Origin: Buchnera aphidicola (Meitanaphis flavogallis)
GTDB taxonomy: Bacteria; Pseudomonadota; Gammaproteobacteria; Enterobacterales; Enterobacteriaceae
Assembly (NCBI GenBank): GCA_039830035.1
Contig: CP140038.1
Location: 1-64,000, forward strand
Length of the DNA stretch: 64,000 nt
Reading direction: 5' to 3'
The notes below the pieces were generated by a model. It did not search any database. It had not been told where the DNA came from and saw nothing but the letters and a program-made list of their open reading frames with translations. The translations under genes were made by a program, and so were the position numbers. Within the stretch, counting starts at the first letter, position 1, and every line of letters starts with the position of its first letter. Shown in pieces: positions 27,875 through 38,000 of the stretch.

Positions 27875-28681
27875 ATGTATTATCATATTATTTCATCTGA
27901 TTTAGATGGAACTTTATTATCACCAAAATATCATATAACTGAATATACGAAAAATATTATTAAAACACTAGTGAAAAAAGGAATTCATTTTGTAATAGCA
28001 ACAGGTAGACATTATATTGAAGCAAAAAAAATTAAAAATGCTTTAGACGTGTTATCTTTTCTTATTACTTCTAATGGAGCTAGAATTTATGATCCTTATA
28101 ATCAATTAATATATAGCTGTGATCTTGATAAAAATATTGTATTAAAGTTGATTGCAATGTTGTCATCAGAAAAAGATATATTAATTCAATTGTATTCTCA
28201 TGATTCTTGGTATGTTAATCGTAACGTACGTAATAGAGTAGAGTTATATTTATCATTTGGTTTTAACTATAAATTGTTTGATATTAAGTATTTACAATGT
28301 CAAAGTATTAGCAAAATTTTTTTTATTAGTACGAATATCCATAAATTGTTATCTTTAAAAAAATATATTGTACGTCAATTTGAAAATATGGTGAATGTTT
28401 GTTTTTCTTGTTCTAATTGTTTAGAAGTAATGTCTTACATGGTTTCTAAAGGAAATGCTTTAGAATTAGTATCTGATTTTTTAGGATCTTCGTTAAAAAA
28501 TTGTTTATCTTTTGGTGATGGAATGAACGATAAAGAAATGTTACAAATGTCTGGAAAAGGCTGCATTATGAAAAATGGAACTGCAGTTTTAAAAAGTTCT
28601 CTTCCTAATATCGAAATCATTGGTAGCAATTCAGAAGATGGAGTAGCACGTTATTTAAATAGATTTTTTTTACATTATTAA
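27875..28681 (+). CDS. yigL: HAD-family phosphatase YigL (pyridoxal phosphate phosphatase type)
   Basis: Cof-type haloacid dehalogenase-like phosphatase; the E. coli protein acts on pyridoxal phosphate and sugar phosphates. The 268 residues match E. coli YigL (266). The nucleophile motif SDLDGTLLSP is at residues 7-16, ATGRHYIEA and TSNGARI follow, then the cap domain, then VSKGNAL and the acidic metal motif FGDGMNDKEML near residues 211-221. An AAGGA site lies just before the ATG. It sits upstream of metE as in the yigL-metR-metE neighbourhood of E. coli; metR is gone. Confidence 0.9.
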   Translation: MYYHIISSDLDGTLLSPKYHITEYTKNIIKTLVKKGIHFVIATGRHYIEAKKIKNALDVLSFLITSNGARIYDPYNQLIYSCDLDKNIVLKLIAMLSSEKDILIQLYSHDSWYVNRNVRNRVELYLSFGFNYKLFDIKYLQCQSISKIFFISTNIHKLLSLKKYIVRQFENMVNVCFSCSNCLEVMSYMVSKGNALELVSDFLGSSLKNCLSFGDGMNDKEMLQMSGKGCIMKNGTAVLKSSLPNIEIIGSNSEDGVARYLNRFFLHY

Positions 28682-28865
28682 TGTTAATTATAATATTTAT
28701 ATATTTACATTTTATATTTACAAGAAATGATTTTTTTTATGTGATTTTTTAAACATTTTTATTTTTTATACATTAGTTTTTATGTATTTGATTATGTTTG
28801 AAGTGTAAATATTTTAGTTTTATCAATTATTTAAAAAATTTTAAATACACAAAGATATTTTTAAT

Positions 28866-28943
28866 CAAAATGTAATTATTATTTAATTTTTTATTTAAAT
28901 TTAAAATAATGATTTTCAAGATTACATTTTGTATCGTTGATAC
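28866..28943 (+). promoter_or_regulatory. Inverted repeats in the metE 5' leader
   Basis: CAAAATGTAAT at 28866-28876 and its exact reverse complement at 28921-28931 flank a 44-base AT-rich loop. A second small hairpin, GTATC-GTT-GATAC at 28931-28943, ends three bases before the GAGG Shine-Dalgarno core (28946-28949). The elements are seen directly; a role in metE control is inference. I see no MetJ-like or MetR-like box. Confidence 0.35.
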
Positions 28944-28957
28944 ATGAGGTTTGCAAT

Positions 28958-31228
28958 ATGAAGGTTATGAATCATATTTTAGGTTTTCCTAGAATTGGTG
29001 TTAAGCGTGAATTAAAAGTTGCGCAAGAAAATTATTGGTCTGGGAAAATTTCTGAAGATGAATTATTTTCTGTTGGAAAAATGTTACGGAAACGTCATTG
29101 GGAGCAACAACAACAAAAAGGTGTAGATTTTATTTCTGTAGGTGATTTTGCTTGGTATGATCATGTTTTAGGAATGACTATGTTATTGGGAAATGTTCCT
29201 AAAAGACATGCAAATAAAGATAACAAAATAACTTTAGATACTTTATTTCGTATAGCTCGTGGATGTTCTGTTAATAAAGGATCTATCCCTGCATCGGATA
29301 TGACAAAATGGTTTGATACTAATTATCATTATATTGTTCCTGAGTTTACTATTCATTCTCATTTTAATTTTTCTTGGATGCAATTGTTAGAAGAAGTAGA
29401 TGAAGCATTATTATTGCATAATAATGTTAAACCTATTATTTTAGGTCCGCTAACATATTTATGGTTAGGAAAAGTTAGAGGAACTTATTTTGATCGATTA
29501 AATTTATTGCGAAAAATTATTCCAATATATCAATGTTTGCTATTGCAACTTAAAAATAAAAATATTGAATGGGTTCAAATTGATGAGCCTATTTTAACGT
29601 TAGAATTACCTGAAAAATGGAAAAAATCTTTTTTTTCTGTTTATGAAAGTTTATTAGGATATAGTAAGTTATTGTTAACAACTTATTTTGGAAGTATTAA
29701 CCATAATTTAGATGTAATATGTAAGTTACCTATACAAGGATTACATGTAGATTTAGTTTCTGGAAAATGTAATTTGTCTTTATTAAATTCTCAAATTCCT
29801 GAAGATTGGTTAATATCATTAGGTGTAATAAATGGAAGAAACATTTGGCGTTCAGATTTAATTCAGTGGTTTAAACAATTAAAATCATTTTTAATGTTTA
29901 GAAAAAAAGTATGGATTGCTTCTTCTTGTTCATTGTTACACTCTCCTATAGATCTTGAATATGAAAAATCTTTGAATGTAGAAGTTAAAAGTTGGTTTTC
30001 TTTTGCTTTACAGAAATGTCAAGAACTGTCTTGGTTAAGAGATGCGTTAAACAATAATATTACAGATATAATAGATATTTGGTGTCAACCAATCTATTCT
30101 CGTTGTAATTCCAATTTAGTTAATGATGCATTAGTACAAAATAGAGTTAATACTATTTCTTCAAGTGATAGTAAAAGACAGAATATATACTCAATTAGAT
30201 CAATACAACAAAAGAAAAAATTAAATTTACCTATTCTTCCAATTACTACTATAGGTTCTTTTCCACAAACGGAAGAGATAAGAAAACTACGATTTAATTT
30301 TAAACAAGGAAATATTAGTTGTGAACAATATCAAAATACACTTTATAAACATATAGCATCAGTGATTAGTTTACAAGAAGAGTTAGATATTGATGTATTA
30401 GTTCATGGTGAATTTGAACGTAATGATATGGTAGAATATTTCGGTGAAAATTTAAATGGTTTTGCATTTACTGAAAATGGTTGGGTGCAAAGTTATGGAT
30501 CAAGATGTGTTAAACCACCTATTATTATTGGTGATATTAGTCGTCCAAAATCTATTACTAAAAAATGGATTACATATGCTCAATCTTTGACTAATAAGCC
30601 AGTAAAAGGTATGTTAACTGGTCCTATAACTATTTTGTGTTGGTCTTTTTTAAGAGAAGATTTATCTAAAGAAAATATAGCAAAACAAATAGCATTATCT
30701 TTACGTGATGAAGTCTTAGAATTAGAAAGTTCAGGAATAAGTATTATTCAAATTGATGAACCTGCGTTAAGAGAAGGGTTACCATTACGTCGTAGCTTAT
30801 GGGATCAATATTTGTCTTGGTCTATTGAGGCATTTCGATTAACTTATTCTGGTGTTCGAGATGATACGCAAATTCACACTCATATGTGTTATTGTGAATT
30901 TAATGATATTATGAATGCGATTGTTTTGTTAGATGTAGATGTTGTTACTATTGAAACATCACGATCTGATATGGAATTATTAGAGTTTTTTAAAAATTTT
31001 GAATATCCAAATGAAATTGGTCCGGGTATATATGATGTTCATTCACCTAGTATACCAAATATAAAATGGATGACTACATTATTAAAAAAAGCTATAAATT
31101 ATATTCCAATACAAAGATTATGGGTTAATCCTGATTGTGGGTTAAAAACAAGAGATTGGAAAACTACGAAGTTGTCATTAAAAAATATGGTTAAAGCAGC
31201 ACAAATTATTAGAAAAGATTATAATTAG
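28958..31228 (+). CDS. metE: Cobalamin-independent methionine synthase MetE
   Basis: Transfers the methyl group of 5-methyltetrahydrofolate to homocysteine, the last step of methionine synthesis. From ATG 28958, with GAGG 8 bases upstream, it has 756 residues (E. coli 753); a start at 28937 lacks such a site. The N-terminal LGFPRIGVKRELK and the second-barrel segment TTIGSFPQTEEIRKLR are present. The zinc ligands are all kept: His and Cys in HTHMCYCEF, Glu in TIETSRSDMELL and Cys in NPDCGLKTR. The last 15 codons and the stop form one arm of a 68-bp inverted repeat. With metF at 50 kb it completes methyl-group supply. Confidence 0.97.
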   Translation: MKVMNHILGFPRIGVKRELKVAQENYWSGKISEDELFSVGKMLRKRHWEQQQQKGVDFISVGDFAWYDHVLGMTMLLGNVPKRHANKDNKITLDTLFRIARGCSVNKGSIPASDMTKWFDTNYHYIVPEFTIHSHFNFSWMQLLEEVDEALLLHNNVKPIILGPLTYLWLGKVRGTYFDRLNLLRKIIPIYQCLLLQLKNKNIEWVQIDEPILTLELPEKWKKSFFSVYESLLGYSKLLLTTYFGSINHNLDVICKLPIQGLHVDLVSGKCNLSLLNSQIPEDWLISLGVINGRNIWRSDLIQWFKQLKSFLMFRKKVWIASSCSLLHSPIDLEYEKSLNVEVKSWFSFALQKCQELSWLRDALNNNITDIIDIWCQPIYSRCNSNLVNDALVQNRVNTISSSDSKRQNIYSIRSIQQKKKLNLPILPITTIGSFPQTEEIRKLRFNFKQGNISCEQYQNTLYKHIASVISLQEELDIDVLVHGEFERNDMVEYFGENLNGFAFTENGWVQSYGSRCVKPPIIIGDISRPKSITKKWITYAQSLTNKPVKGMLTGPITILCWSFLREDLSKENIAKQIALSLRDEVLELESSGISIIQIDEPALREGLPLRRSLWDQYLSWSIEAFRLTYSGVRDDTQIHTHMCYCEFNDIMNAIVLLDVDVVTIETSRSDMELLEFFKNFEYPNEIGPGIYDVHSPSIPNIKWMTTLLKKAINYIPIQRLWVNPDCGLKTRDWKTTKLSLKNMVKAAQIIRKDYN

Positions 31229-31335
31229 TAATATAATTAAAAAAACGATAGTATTTTAATTAATGCGTCGTTTTTTTAATTATATTACTAATTATAATCT
31301 TTTTTAATAATTTGTGCTGCTTTAACCATATTTTT
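31181..31335. repeat. 68-bp near-perfect inverted repeat copying the metE 3' end
   Basis: Left arm 31181-31248 and right arm 31268-31335 are reverse complements at 67 of 68 positions, around a 19-base loop. The left arm covers the last 15 metE codons, the TAG stop and 20 bases beyond. The only mismatch (G at 31212, T at 31304) is a G-U pair in RNA, so the transcript could fold into an unbroken 68-bp helix. The left arm is coding and therefore ancestral; the right arm is a reversed copy. A T7 run opens the right arm. Confidence 0.95.
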
Positions 31336-31831
31336 ATAAAAATAAAGTAATACATCTTATAATTATTTTATAGTAATCATTAGTTAAATACTATATTTTC
31401 ATAATTAATATTACGATGCGTTATTTTGGAATTTAGTAATTTAGGACATATGTTTCTAAATATTATGCGTAATTCGTTATTAAAATATTCAATGTTCTAT
31501 TTATAAATTATAATATCTCAATATGTACATTGTAATAAAATAAAGTATTGTTAAAAAACTTTTTATTTTTTAATTTTTTTTTGTTATAGAAATATTGAAA
31601 ATATCTGTTTTCAACATGAGTAATTTTTGTTCTAATAATTATTTATTATTCAGTAATAAAATTAAATAGCAACAATTAATTGTACAAATTACATGAAATA
31701 AACATTGTTTTGAAATTAAATGTTGTTAGATTTTTATAATTTTAATACAAACAATTTATATCGTTATGCTATAAAATTTGTAATTTATCAGATATGATTT
31801 TTTCATTACGGATATCAATAAATATTAAAAT
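31229..31831. other. Gene-free spacer between convergent metE and yicC
   Basis: The first 107 bases hold the loop and right arm of the metE inverted repeat. The remaining 500 bases are AT-rich with no open frame of interest, no RNA gene and only short trivial palindromes such as the 12-mer at 31672-31683. Confidence 0.6.
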
Positions 31832-32695
31832 TTATTCGATATTTTGACTTTGTTCTCTGATTTGTTCGATAAGTACTTTAATTTCTATAACAGACGAATG
31901 AATATCAAAATTTGAAGATTTTGAAGATAGTGTATTAACTTCCCTGTTAAGTTCTTGCATGATAAAATCTAATTTACGTCCAATAGGTTCGTTATTTTCT
32001 AGTATAGAGATGGTTTTTAAAACGTGTATGTCAATTCTATCTAGTTCTTCTGAAATATCAGTTTTTTGTATTATAAAAAATAACTCTTGATTTAATCTAT
32101 TTGGATCAATATCTATTTTTAGTTCTTCTATCTTTTCTAAAATTCTTTTTTTTTGCCATTTTACAATTTGAGTTATATTATTTCTTATATCACTGACATT
32201 ATTTTTTATAAAAAATAATTTTTCTGCTATTAACTTTTTTAAATTAATACCTTCGTTTTTTCTAAATTTTAATAATTGTTTTATAGTTTTTTGAAATAAT
32301 TTTGATAATTCGAAAAAAATATTATTTACGTTATCATTTTTTAAATTTATTACTCCTGGCCAATTTAATAAATCAATTATATTAATTATTCCATCTGGTA
32401 TATTTAATTTAATATATTTAATATATTTTATTAGTTGTTTGATTAAACTTATATTAATAGATCGATGAGATATGATATATTTATTAGATTCAAATTGTAA
32501 ACTGCATTCTATTTTACCTCGACTTAAATTAGATCTGATACATTGACGAATTAATGGTTCTAGTTCTCTAAATTCTTCTGATAGTCTAAGATTGATTTCT
32601 AAATAACGATGATTAAATGAACGAATTTCAAAAATAGCACTACCCCATTTTTTGTTAATTTTTTCTTTCGCATATCCTGTCATGCTATAGATCAT
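31832..32695 (-). CDS. yicC: YicC family endoribonuclease
   Basis: E. coli YicC is an endoribonuclease implicated in small-RNA turnover; its job in a genome this reduced is unknown. The 287 residues equal the family length. The N-terminal signature MTGYAKEKINKKWGSAIFEIRSFNHRYLEINLRLSEEFRELE is intact, and the C-terminal half keeps the family pattern EELDRIDIHV and IGRKLDFIMQELNREVNTLSSKSSN, ending in E-IREQ-QN. It lies downstream of purH on the same strand, 93 bases apart. Confidence 0.92.
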   Translation of the reverse strand: MIYSMTGYAKEKINKKWGSAIFEIRSFNHRYLEINLRLSEEFRELEPLIRQCIRSNLSRGKIECSLQFESNKYIISHRSINISLIKQLIKYIKYIKLNIPDGIINIIDLLNWPGVINLKNDNVNNIFFELSKLFQKTIKQLLKFRKNEGINLKKLIAEKLFFIKNNVSDIRNNITQIVKWQKKRILEKIEELKIDIDPNRLNQELFFIIQKTDISEELDRIDIHVLKTISILENNEPIGRKLDFIMQELNREVNTLSSKSSNFDIHSSVIEIKVLIEQIREQSQNIE

Positions 32696-32788
32696 AATTT
32701 AACCTCATTAAATTTGACATTAATTAATAATTGAATATATATATAAAACATATTATCTAGAGTTTGAATTTACATTAAAAAATTTATT

Positions 32789-34357
32789 TTAATGCTTGAA
32801 ATATCTTTTTTTCGTAAATATCATGGAAATGTTTTTTTGATTAACAGATGAAATTATTTCTTCATCTCTAATAGATCCTCCTGGCTGAATAATACAAGAA
32901 GTGCCTTGTTTAGAAATAATATCAATACTGTCTTTAAATGGAAAAAAACCATCAGATGCGAGAGTAGAGTTTTTCAAATCTATATTGTGTTCATTAGCTT
33001 TTGTTATTGCAATTTTAATAGCATCAATACGACTAGTTTGTCCTGCTCCAATACTAATTGTTTGTAAGTTTCGAACGTAAACTATAGCATTAGATTTAAG
33101 ATATTTAACAATTTTTAATGCAAACAGAGCATCGCATTTTTCTTTTGAAGTTGGTAGTTTTTTACTAACTACTTTCCAATCTTTTTGATCTATATTATCA
33201 TAATAATCATTTTGCATTAAAAAAGCTTTATTAATTGATTTTATATTTAATTGATTAGAACTTAAATATTCATTAGAATATTTTAATATTCTTATATTTT
33301 TCTTTTTAGAAAGTTCTTTTAGAGCTAGATCAGTAATATCTGGAATTACAATCAATTCTACAAATTGTGTAGCTATTATAGTTTTTGCAGTATTTTCATT
33401 TAGTTTTGTATTAAAAGAAATTACACCTCCGAATGCTGAAGTAGGATCTGCATTATAAGCAGATAAATAAGCAGAAAGATCATTTTTTGAAATTGCTACT
33501 CCGCAAGGACTTCCATGTTTTACTATGACGCAAGCTGGATCATTAAATTCTTGCACACAAGATATAGCTGTATCAGCATCAGATACATTATTGTAAGATA
33601 ATGTTTTTCCTATCATTTGCGTTATATCATATTTATGAAATAAATTTACATATAATCCTGCTTGTTGATGTGTATTTTCTCCGTATAATAAATTTTGTTT
33701 TTTTTTAAAAATATAATTTAAATATTTAGGTAAAGAGTTTAAGGTAGAATATTTTTTTTTGGTATGTAAGTTCGAAAAATATGTGACTATATTATAATCA
33801 TAATTAAAAACATACTGTAGTGCAGTATGGGCTAGTTCTAAACGTGTTTCGTATGAAATTTGGTTATTTTTTTGTTCGATTTCTTTTATTATATTATGGT
33901 AATAATGAGGTTTAGTAACAATAGTAACATAATTATAATTTTTTGCGGCAGCTCGAATTATAGTAGGTCCACCGATGTCAATAGATTCAATGATATTATT
34001 GTGATTTGATTTTTTTTTATTTAATATTTCAAAAAATGGATAAAAATTTATTATAACTAAATCTATTGGAATAATATTATATTTATTTATTATATTTTTA
34101 TCATGATCTGAACGTGCCAATATTCCAGCATAGATTTTATGATGAAGTGTTTTAACTCTTCCGGACATTATTTCAGGAAAATCAGTATATTTAGAAACAT
34201 CTGTAGCTTTTATTCCAGAAGCTTTTAATATTTTTTTTGTTCCAGATGTAGCAAATAAATTAATTTTATTTTGAATAAGTTTTTGAGCAAATTCTATTAT
34301 TCCAGTTTTATCAAAAACACTAATTAATGCATTTCGTATTATTGTATTTTTTTTCAT
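32789..34357 (-). CDS. purH: Bifunctional AICAR formyltransferase / IMP cyclohydrolase
   Basis: Carries out the last two steps to IMP. The 522 residues match E. coli (529). The N-terminal cyclohydrolase domain has ISVFDKTGI-like ALISVFDKTGIIEFAQ, SGRVKTLHHKIYAGIL and DLVIINFYPF; the C-terminal transformylase domain has the catalytic Lys-His pair in ACVIVKHGSPCGVA and ends with the PGGSIRDEE motif. The E. coli partner purD and neighbour hupA are missing. As known for Buchnera, purH can recycle AICAR released by histidine synthesis. Confidence 0.97.
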   Translation of the reverse strand: MKKNTIIRNALISVFDKTGIIEFAQKLIQNKINLFATSGTKKILKASGIKATDVSKYTDFPEIMSGRVKTLHHKIYAGILARSDHDKNIINKYNIIPIDLVIINFYPFFEILNKKKSNHNNIIESIDIGGPTIIRAAAKNYNYVTIVTKPHYYHNIIKEIEQKNNQISYETRLELAHTALQYVFNYDYNIVTYFSNLHTKKKYSTLNSLPKYLNYIFKKKQNLLYGENTHQQAGLYVNLFHKYDITQMIGKTLSYNNVSDADTAISCVQEFNDPACVIVKHGSPCGVAISKNDLSAYLSAYNADPTSAFGGVISFNTKLNENTAKTIIATQFVELIVIPDITDLALKELSKKKNIRILKYSNEYLSSNQLNIKSINKAFLMQNDYYDNIDQKDWKVVSKKLPTSKEKCDALFALKIVKYLKSNAIVYVRNLQTISIGAGQTSRIDAIKIAITKANEHNIDLKNSTLASDGFFPFKDSIDIISKQGTSCIIQPGGSIRDEEIISSVNQKNISMIFTKKRYFKH

Positions 34358-35068
34358 ATTTTAAGGTTTTTGTTATCTATGTAGTTTATTATATATTAAA
34401 ATACTTTTAGTTAAGTTAAAAATATATTAATATAGAAAATTAATATTATTTAATATGTAGTTACAACATATATTATTAACATATTATAATTTTTTTATAT
34501 TTTTACTTTCATTATATAGTTTTTTATTATATCTAAATAACGTTTATTATATTATTAATTTTAGTTATATTAGGTTATATGCAAAATAGTTTTGTATATT
34601 CAATATTTAGTAATAATTGTATACACTTAATTTATACCATGGTTTTTTAACTAACGAATTGAAAGTTGTTATATTCTTTAATTAATATTAATTTATTGAA
34701 TTGAGTTTATTTTAATTTGATAATGGTATTAAATAACGTTATAATACTAAGTAATTTAAACTAATTATTTTATACTATTAAACATTTTAATTTACATGAA
34801 TATTATAATATTTTGATTTGTTTAATAATTAAAAGTATAAAAATAATATTTTTAAGTTTGTTTATATAAACATAAAATATTTTTTATATTGTTGATATAA
34901 TCAATATACAAAAGTTAACGTTAGTTTTTTATTTTTTTTAATATTAATATGCGCACTAAAATAGTATTTAGTGATATGTTATTCATGTATAATATTTTAT
35001 TTTTTAAAATAGTGTATATAAAAAATAAACATTTACATAAATAGCAAATGTTTATTTCTAATTTTAAT
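34358..35068. other. Gene-free spacer between rpoC and purH; hupA and purD missing
   Basis: This 711-base AT-rich stretch carries the rpoC terminator hairpin at its right end and otherwise no recognisable gene. From memory, other Buchnera have hupA (HU) at this place; I looked for the coding pattern of the conserved GFGTF motif on both strands and found none. Confidence 0.6.
35023..35057 (-). terminator. rpoC terminator hairpin
   Basis: AAATAAACATTT at 35023-35034 pairs perfectly over 12 bases with 35046-35057 around an 11-base loop. On the minus strand it begins 12 bases after the rpoC stop and is followed by TTTATATA, a weak U-tract. It is the only structured element near the end of the long ribosomal-RNA-polymerase operon. 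Confidence 0.6.
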
Positions 35069-38000
35069 TTATAAAGTAGAATTCAATAATTCAGATAAAT
35101 TGGCAGATGCTTCTTCTGCACTAATAGAAGAAGAAGATATGTTATTAGAAGTTGTATTTTCTTTTCTACGACGATTTAAGCGTTTTTTATGGTAAGCATA
35201 TCCTGTTCCTGCAGGAATTAGTCGTCCTACAATAACGTTTTCTTTTAATCCTCTTAAATCATCCTGTTTTCCTGCTACTGCTGATTCAGTAAGTACTCTT
35301 GTAGTTTCTTGAAAAGAAGCTGCAGATATAAATGATTCTGTTGCAAGAGAAGCTTTAGTAATTCCTAATAAGTCTCTTGAAAATGTTGCTAACATTTTTC
35401 TTTTCTCATTGAGTTTTTTATTAGATACTTTTACTCGGGAATATTCAACTTGTTCTCCGTTTAAAAATTCTGAATGTCCAGATTGAATAATAGTGGCTTT
35501 TCTTAACATTTGTCGTATTATTACTTCAATATGTTTATCATTGATTTTAACTCCTTGGAGACGATATACTTCTTGAACCTCATTGACAATATATTTTGTT
35601 ACAGCTTGAACACCTCTTAATCTCAAAATATCATGAGGAGATTCTGGTCCATCAGATATAATATCACCTTTTTCAACTCTTTCTCCTTCGAAAACGTTTA
35701 ATTGTCTCCATTTTGGAATCATTTCTTCATAAGAATTATTGCCATCGTATGGTGTAATAATTAACCGATTTTTTCCTTTAGTATCTTTTCCAAAAGAGAT
35801 AAAACCGCTAATTTCAGCTAAAATCGCTAATTCTTTTGGACGACGTGCTTCAAAAAGATCAGCTACTCTTGGTAAACCTCCCGTAATATCTTTTGTTCCT
35901 CCTGACTCTTGGGGAATTCTAGCTAAAGTATCTCCTGATCTAATTTTAATATTATTATCGATTTGTACTATAGCTTTTCCTGGCAAAAAATATTGCGCTG
36001 GCATATCAGTTCCAGTAATTAACACATCATTGTTATTAGAGTCAATGACTTTTAATGATGGTCTTAAATCTTTTCCAGTTGTTGTTCTTTCTGATGTATC
36101 TAAAACAACTATAGATGTTAAGCCTGTTAATTCGTCAGTTTGTCGAGTAATACTTTGTCCGTCAATCATATCGATAAATTTAACATATCCATTTACTTCA
36201 GAAATTACTGGAATGGTATGAGGATCCCATTTTGCTACTATTTCTCCTGGTTTTACTTTTTCTTTATCTTGTTTGGCTAATATAGCTCCGTATGGAACTT
36301 TATAACTTTCTTTAGTTCTTCTAACTTCATCAATAACCTGTAATTCAACGTTTCGAGAAGTAATAATTATTTTTCCTTCTGAATTAATTACAGATTTAGC
36401 ATTGTTTAGTTTTATATTTCCAAAATTTTTAACTTGTATATTAGACTCTGTTGCAGCTCTAGAAGCAGCACCTCCGATATGAAAGGTACGCATTGTAAGT
36501 TGTGTACCTGGTTCTCCAATAGATTGAGCGGCAATAACTCCAATTGCTTCACCTTTTTCGACTATTTTTCCTCTAGCTAAATCCCTTCCATAGCAGTGAG
36601 CGCATACACCGAAATTTGTTTCACAATTAACAACTGATCTTACTTTTACGTTGTCTATGGAATTTTTTTCTAAAATATCACACCATTTTTCGTTCAATAA
36701 CGTATTTCTAGGTATTAGTATATTAGCAGAATAAGGTTTTAATATGTTTTCTACTGTTACCCGACCTAAAACTTTTTCTCTTAACGGTTCTTTAACATCC
36801 CCTCCTTCTATTATAGCAGTCATAATAATACCTTCGTGTGTATTACAATCTTCTTCAGTAACTACTAAATCTTGAGCAACATCGACTAAACGACGAGTTA
36901 AGTATCCTGAATTAGCAGTTTTTAGAGCAGTATCAGCTAAACCTTTTCGCGCACCATGAGTGGAAATAAAATATTGTAATACATTGAGTCCCTCTCTGAA
37001 GTTAGCCGTAATTGGTGTTTCAATGATGGATCCGTCTGGTTTAGCCATTAATCCTCTCATTCCAGCTAATTGCCGAATTTGAGCTGCAGATCCTCTAGCA
37101 CCTGAATCTGCCATCATAAAAATATTATTGAAAGAAGTTTGTTTTATGATTTTTCCTTCTTTATTAGCTACTAATTCTGTGGATAAATTTTTCATCATAG
37201 CTTTTGCAACACGTTCGTTAGCAGCTGCCCAAATGTCAATAACTTTGTTGTATCTTTCACCTGCGGTGACTAATCCTGATTGGAACTGATCTTGTATTTC
37301 TGCTACTTCAATTTCTGCTTCTGTAATAATGTCAGCTTTTTTTTCTGGAATTACCATGTCATCAATTCCCACTGACGCACCTGATCGTGCAGCATAAGCA
37401 AATCCTGTATACATAATTTGATCTGCGAAATATACAGTTGATTTTAGCCCTAATATTCGATAACAGGTATTAAGCATAGTAGAAATAGATTTTTTTCTTA
37501 ATGTTTGGTTTACTATAGAAAAAGGTAATCCTTTAGGAACAATCATCCACAAAATTGCTCTTCCTATAGTAGTGTTTATAATCTTTTTTTGTTTTAAAAG
37601 ATTTTTATTTTCTGTAAAACTATATTCTGAAATTCGAACTTTAACTTTAGCATGTAGTTTAGCTAACCCCATACGATATATTCTTTCAGCTTCATTTGGA
37701 CTATTTAATATCATACCTTCTCCTTTTGCATTTATTTTTTCTCGAGTCATGTAATACAGTCCTAATACGACGTCTTGAGAGGGTACGATAATTGGTTCTC
37801 CATTAGCAGGTGATAAAATATTATTTGTAGACATCATTAAAGATCGTGCTTCTAATTGAGCTTCTAACGTCAGTGGTACATGCACAGCCATTTGATCTCC
37901 ATCAAAATCTGCATTATATGCTGCACATACTAGCGGATGTAATTGTATAGCTTTACCTTCTACCAAAACTGGTTCAAAAGCTTGAATTCCTAATCGATGT

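Noticed and set aside
31672..31683. 12-base palindrome ACAATTAATTGT
   Set aside because: Short AT palindrome with no gene nearby to regulate; probably chance.
35739..36221. 160-codon open frame antisense to rpoC
   Set aside because: Shadow of the highly conserved rpoC codons; the sense protein explains the sequence completely.
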